The translations under genes and the position numbers were made by a program. 64,000 bases of DNA from Actinomadura macrotermitis (GTDB taxonomy: Bacteria > Actinomycetota > Actinomycetes > Streptosporangiales > Streptosporangiaceae): assembly GCF_009604375.1 (NCBI RefSeq), contig NZ_WEGH01000004.1, positions 124,001-188,000 on the forward strand, read 5' to 3'. Numbering within the stretch: the first letter of the stretch is position 1; the number at the start of each line of letters is the position of its first letter. The notes under the pieces are model-generated. The model searched no databases. It worked only from the letters and a program-made list of their open reading frames with translations, and was not told the DNA's origin. Shown here one piece after another: positions 61,087 to 64,000 of this stretch.

Positions 61087-63006
61087 ATGAGGCTGCGGCG
61101 CAGGAAAAGGCAACGGGAGAAACCGGCCGATCCGTTCCCCGAACTGGTCGCCCACACCTGGACGGCCCGCAGCGGGGAGCTCGCCGAGACCGGCATGCGG
61201 GTGATGGCCCGGCAACTGCCGTCGGTGGTCGCCCGGGCCGCCGGCCTGGCCTGGCGGGCCAGCCGCGCCGACACGTGCGTGACGGTCGGCTGCAACCTGC
61301 TCGCCGGGGTGTTCACCGCGTTCGGGCTGCTCGCCACGACCGGGGTGCTCACCGCGCTGTTCAGCGCCGGGCCGACGCCCGACCGGGTGCGCGCGGCGCT
61401 GCCGTCGCTGGTGCTGGTCGCGGTCGCCGCCGCGCTGCGCGCCGGGCTGCAGGCCGCCGCCGGGTGGTCGCAGTCGCGGCTGCAGCCGCAGGTGACGCGG
61501 CTGGTGGAGCTGCGGCTGTACGAGCTGACCACGGCCGTCGAGCTGGCCGCGCTCGACGACCCCGACTTCCTGGACGACCTGAAGCGCGCCCAGGGGCCGG
61601 GCATGGCGGCGGCGCCCCTCGTCGTGCGGACCGCCGTGGACGTCCTCACCGGCGCCGTCGGCATGTTCGCCGCGGCGGGCACCCTCGGCGTCCTGCACCC
61701 GCTGCTGCTGCCCCTGCTGCTGCTGACGGCGCTGCCGGAGGGCTGGGCGTCGGTGCGGTCGGCGCGGATGCGGTACCTGGTCGAGCTCGCGGTGGTCGGC
61801 GTGGTCCGCCGCAAGTGGATCCTGTCGGACCTGATGGCGGACCGGCGGCACGCCGCCGAGGTCCGCTCGTTCACCATGCGCGGCTTCCTGCTCGGCGAGT
61901 ACGACCGGCTCGCCGCCTACCAGCGCGGCGTGGAGCTCGATCTCGCGCGCCGCCAGACGATCGTGCGGGTCACCGGCGACCTGCTCCAGGGGGTGGCGTC
62001 GGCGGGCGTGTACGTCGCGCTCGGCCTCATGCTGTGGAGCGGCGCGGTGCCGCTCGCGGTGGCCGGCACCGCCGTGCTGGCGATCCGCGCCGGGCAGAGC
62101 TCGCTCGCCAATCTGGTCTACGCGGTCAACCAGTGCTACGAGGAGGGCCTGTACTTCGGCGACTACCTGCGGCTGTGCGACAAGGCCGAGGCGCTCGCCC
62201 CCGCCCGCCCGGCCGAGACCGCCACCGGCGAGCTGCCCGGCCGGTTCGACGAGATCGCGGTCCATGACGTCACCTTCACCTACCCCGGCGCGGAGAAGCG
62301 CTCGCTGAACGGGATCTCGATGACGCTGCGGCGCGGCGAGGTCGTCGCCCTGGTCGGCGAGAACGGCTCGGGCAAGACCACCCTCGCCAAGATCATGGCG
62401 GGCCTGTACGACCCCGACGGCGGTGAGGTGCGCTGGGACGGGGTGCCGCTGCGCACCGTCGCGCCCGAGCGGGTGTGGGAGCGGATCGCGGTGATCGCCC
62501 AGGAGTACACGCACTGGCCGATGACCGCCGCGCAGAACATCACCATGGGCCGCGGCGGCGGGGACGGGGACGGGGAGGACGGCATGCTCACCGCGGCCCG
62601 CGCGGCGGGCGCCGACGAGGTGGTGGCCGACCTGCCGCGCGGCTACCAGACGCTGCTGGACCGCCGGTTCGAGGGCGGCGCGGAGCTGTCGGGCGGCCAG
62701 TGGCAGCGGCTGGCGGTCGCCCGCGGCTTCTTCCGCGACGCGCCGCTGCTGATCTGCGACGAGCCGACCGCCGCGCTCGACGCCCGCGCCGAGCACCACC
62801 TGTTCGAGCGGATCCGGGCGCACGCCGACGGCCGCACCGTGCTGCTGATCACGCACCGCCTGGCCAGCGTCCGGCACGCCGACCGGATCTACGTGCTGGA
62901 CGGCGGCAGGGTCATCGAGGAGGGCGACCACGCGAAGCTGATGGCGGCCGGCGGCCTGTACGCCGAGCTGTACTCCCTCCAGGCCGCCGCCTACCACGCC
63001 GCTTAG
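61087..63006 (+). CDS. ABC transporter, fused permease-ATPase (exporter type)
   Basis: 639 aa from the ATG at 61087 (AGGGG upstream). N-terminal six-helix TMD (LLAGVFTAFGLLATTGVLTA etc.). NBD at about 385-639: Walker A VGENGSGKTT, Q-loop IAQEYTHWPM, signature LSGGQWQR, Walker B LLICDEPTAALD, H-loop LITHR. A half-size exporter that acts as a dimer; no partner gene is next to it in the window. The substrate is unknown; LanT/HlyB-like peptide or drug export is possible. Confidence 0.9.
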   Translation: MRLRRRKRQREKPADPFPELVAHTWTARSGELAETGMRVMARQLPSVVARAAGLAWRASRADTCVTVGCNLLAGVFTAFGLLATTGVLTALFSAGPTPDRVRAALPSLVLVAVAAALRAGLQAAAGWSQSRLQPQVTRLVELRLYELTTAVELAALDDPDFLDDLKRAQGPGMAAAPLVVRTAVDVLTGAVGMFAAAGTLGVLHPLLLPLLLLTALPEGWASVRSARMRYLVELAVVGVVRRKWILSDLMADRRHAAEVRSFTMRGFLLGEYDRLAAYQRGVELDLARRQTIVRVTGDLLQGVASAGVYVALGLMLWSGAVPLAVAGTAVLAIRAGQSSLANLVYAVNQCYEEGLYFGDYLRLCDKAEALAPARPAETATGELPGRFDEIAVHDVTFTYPGAEKRSLNGISMTLRRGEVVALVGENGSGKTTLAKIMAGLYDPDGGEVRWDGVPLRTVAPERVWERIAVIAQEYTHWPMTAAQNITMGRGGGDGDGEDGMLTAARAAGADEVVADLPRGYQTLLDRRFEGGAELSGGQWQRLAVARGFFRDAPLLICDEPTAALDARAEHHLFERIRAHADGRTVLLITHRLASVRHADRIYVLDGGRVIEEGDHAKLMAAGGLYAELYSLQAAAYHAA

Positions 63007-64000
63007 AAGCCGAACTTGCGGGGCGTCCCCCTGGGCGGGGCCGGGGGGACGTCCTCGGGGAGCAGCAGGCGCACCGCGGCCGCCTTGTCGTGCTCGTCGT
63101 GCCAGGCGGGCGCCTGGGTGATCCGCAGCCCCTGCCGGGAGATGGCCTCCTCCAGGATGTTGCGGACCAGGCGGGCGTTGCCGAACGTCTCGTCGCGCTT
63201 CTCGGCGGCCAGCCGCGCGCGGACCGCGGCGAGCACCCCGTCGCCGAGGACGAAGCCCTTCTCCGCCGTCATCGCCACGAAGATCTCCAGCAGCCGGTCG
63301 TCGTCGTAGTCGGGGAAGCGCAGCGTGCGCGGGAACCGGCCGGCCAGGCCCTGGTTGGCGGCCAGGAACCCCTTCATCGGCTCCTCGTACCCGGCGACGA
63401 TCACCACCAGGTCGGCGCGGTGGCGCTCCATGAGCTGCACCAGCGCGTCGATCGCCTCCTGGCCGAAGTCGCGGCCGCCCGGGTCGCCGGGGGCCAGCGC
63501 GTAGGCCTCGTCGATGAACAGCACCCCGCCGAGCGCGCGCTCGACGGCCGCCTGCACCTTCGGCGCGGTCTGCCCGACGTACTCGCCGACGAGCTGGGCG
63601 CGGGTCACCTCGACCAGGTGCCCGGAGGCGAGCAGGCCGAGCTCGGCGTAGACGCCGGCCAGCAGCCGCGCCACCGTCGTCTTGGCGGTGCCGGGGTTGC
63701 CGACGAACACCATGTGCCGGGCCGGCGCCTGCGCGGGCAGGCCGGCCTCGCGCCGGTCGGGCTCGATGCGGGCGTCGGAGACCAGCCGCTGGATCTCCTC
63801 CTTGACCTCCTCCAGCCCGATCAGCCGATCGATCTCGGCGAGCGGGTCGCCGGCCGGCCGCTCGCGGGCCTGCAGCAGCGAGTCGGGGACGTCGGCGAGC
63901 AGGATCTCGTCCAGCCGCTCGGTCTCGTCGACGACGCCGTCGGCCAGCACCCGGCGGCCCTGCGCGGCCACCGCCCACTCCAGCAGCCCGGCGACCAGGC
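63003..64000 (-). CDS. AAA+ ATPase, CbbX/EccA-like (5-prime end off window)
   Basis: About 332 residues visible, open to the right edge. The P-loop reads VGNPGTAKTTVARLLAG, with Ala in the position of the usual Gly (GTGKT), a variant I recall from other actinobacterial members. Other motifs: Walker B GVLFIDEAYAL, sensor-like GRFPRTLRFPDYDDDRLLEIF and the pore-loop type EYVGQTAPKVQAAVERALGG. CbbX/SpoVK-type ATPases remodel proteins; EccA relatives serve type VII secretion. N-terminal domain missing here. Confidence 0.9.
   Translation of the reverse strand, partial: LVAGLLEWAVAAQGRRVLADGVVDETERLDEILLADVPDSLLQARERPAGDPLAEIDRLIGLEEVKEEIQRLVSDARIEPDRREAGLPAQAPARHMVFVGNPGTAKTTVARLLAGVYAELGLLASGHLVEVTRAQLVGEYVGQTAPKVQAAVERALGGVLFIDEAYALAPGDPGGRDFGQEAIDALVQLMERHRADLVVIVAGYEEPMKGFLAANQGLAGRFPRTLRFPDYDDDRLLEIFVAMTAEKGFVLGDGVLAAVRARLAAEKRDETFGNARLVRNILEEAISRQGLRITQAPAWHDEHDKAAAVRLLLPEDVPPAPPRGTPRKFGF

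Overview
The window is very GC-rich, has strong G/C third-position bias, and carries a WhiB protein, PucR-type and AfsR/LuxR-like regulators, F420-type and LCP proteins and an HspR-type (HAIR) heat-shock operator. This points to an actinomycete. The best guess is Streptosporangiales/Thermomonosporaceae (Actinomadura-like); that is inference from gene content, not a database match.

Region 1 (about 1.4-13.6 kb, minus strand) is the most unusual part. It is a complete-looking NON-CONTRACTILE (siphovirus-type) phage tail module with its own lysis genes. In transcription order it holds a tail terminator, tail tube protein, tail assembly chaperone with a -1 frameshift, a nested block of small regulators (two XRE repressors, a WhiB, a Zn-ribbon protein, an excisionase-like HTH), an AT-rich coiled-coil protein, a short tape measure, a distal tail protein, tail hub/minor tail/fibre-like proteins, a coiled-coil membrane protein, a holin-like protein and an amidase endolysin. 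No capsid, portal, terminase, head-tail connector or integrase is visible. Housekeeping-type genes flank it (an NB-ARC regulator on the left, Ser/Thr kinases on the right). I read it as a domesticated F-type tailocin-like particle rather than a working prophage.

Region 2 (13.9-20.2 kb, plus) has two membrane Ser/Thr kinases. The second is translationally coupled to a 1,089-aa repeat protein. Region 3 (20.3-24.4 kb, minus) is a sugar/polyol-type ABC importer with a Gfo/Idh/MocA dehydrogenase. Region 4 (24.5-38.8 kb) contains an SDR-F420 nitroreductase fusion, VanZ-like and DUF4386 membrane proteins, a TetR, Lon with a HAIR operator, an MpaB-type oxygenase, an alkyl-sulfatase/MFS pair facing a PucR regulator across a perfect palindrome, an approximately 0.88-kb gene-poor stretch with hairpins, and a MarR-GNAT regulator with a 31-bp palindrome.

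Region 5 (38.9-47.7 kb) has an HTH-citrate synthase divergent from a homocitrate synthase-like enzyme. A three-gene overlapping operon follows: a SWIM zinc-finger protein and two large paralogues of unknown function, with the 3-prime relic of a further copy. Region 6 (47.8-55.8 kb) holds an MFS exporter, an O6-alkylguanine methyltransferase, an OpuC-type osmoprotectant ABC importer, and a MacB-like ABC exporter controlled by a divergent TetR with visible operators. Region 7 (55.4-64 kb) holds an HxlR regulator divergent from a flavin oxidase, an SDR, a glutathione peroxidase, two paralogous 51-aa membrane proteins, an LCP enzyme, an ABC exporter, and a CbbX/EccA-like AAA+ ATPase cut by the window edge. 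No tRNA, rRNA, CRISPR array or insertion sequence was seen. Several regulators and enzymes have a TANNNT box 6-7 nt before the start codon, which suggests leaderless transcripts.
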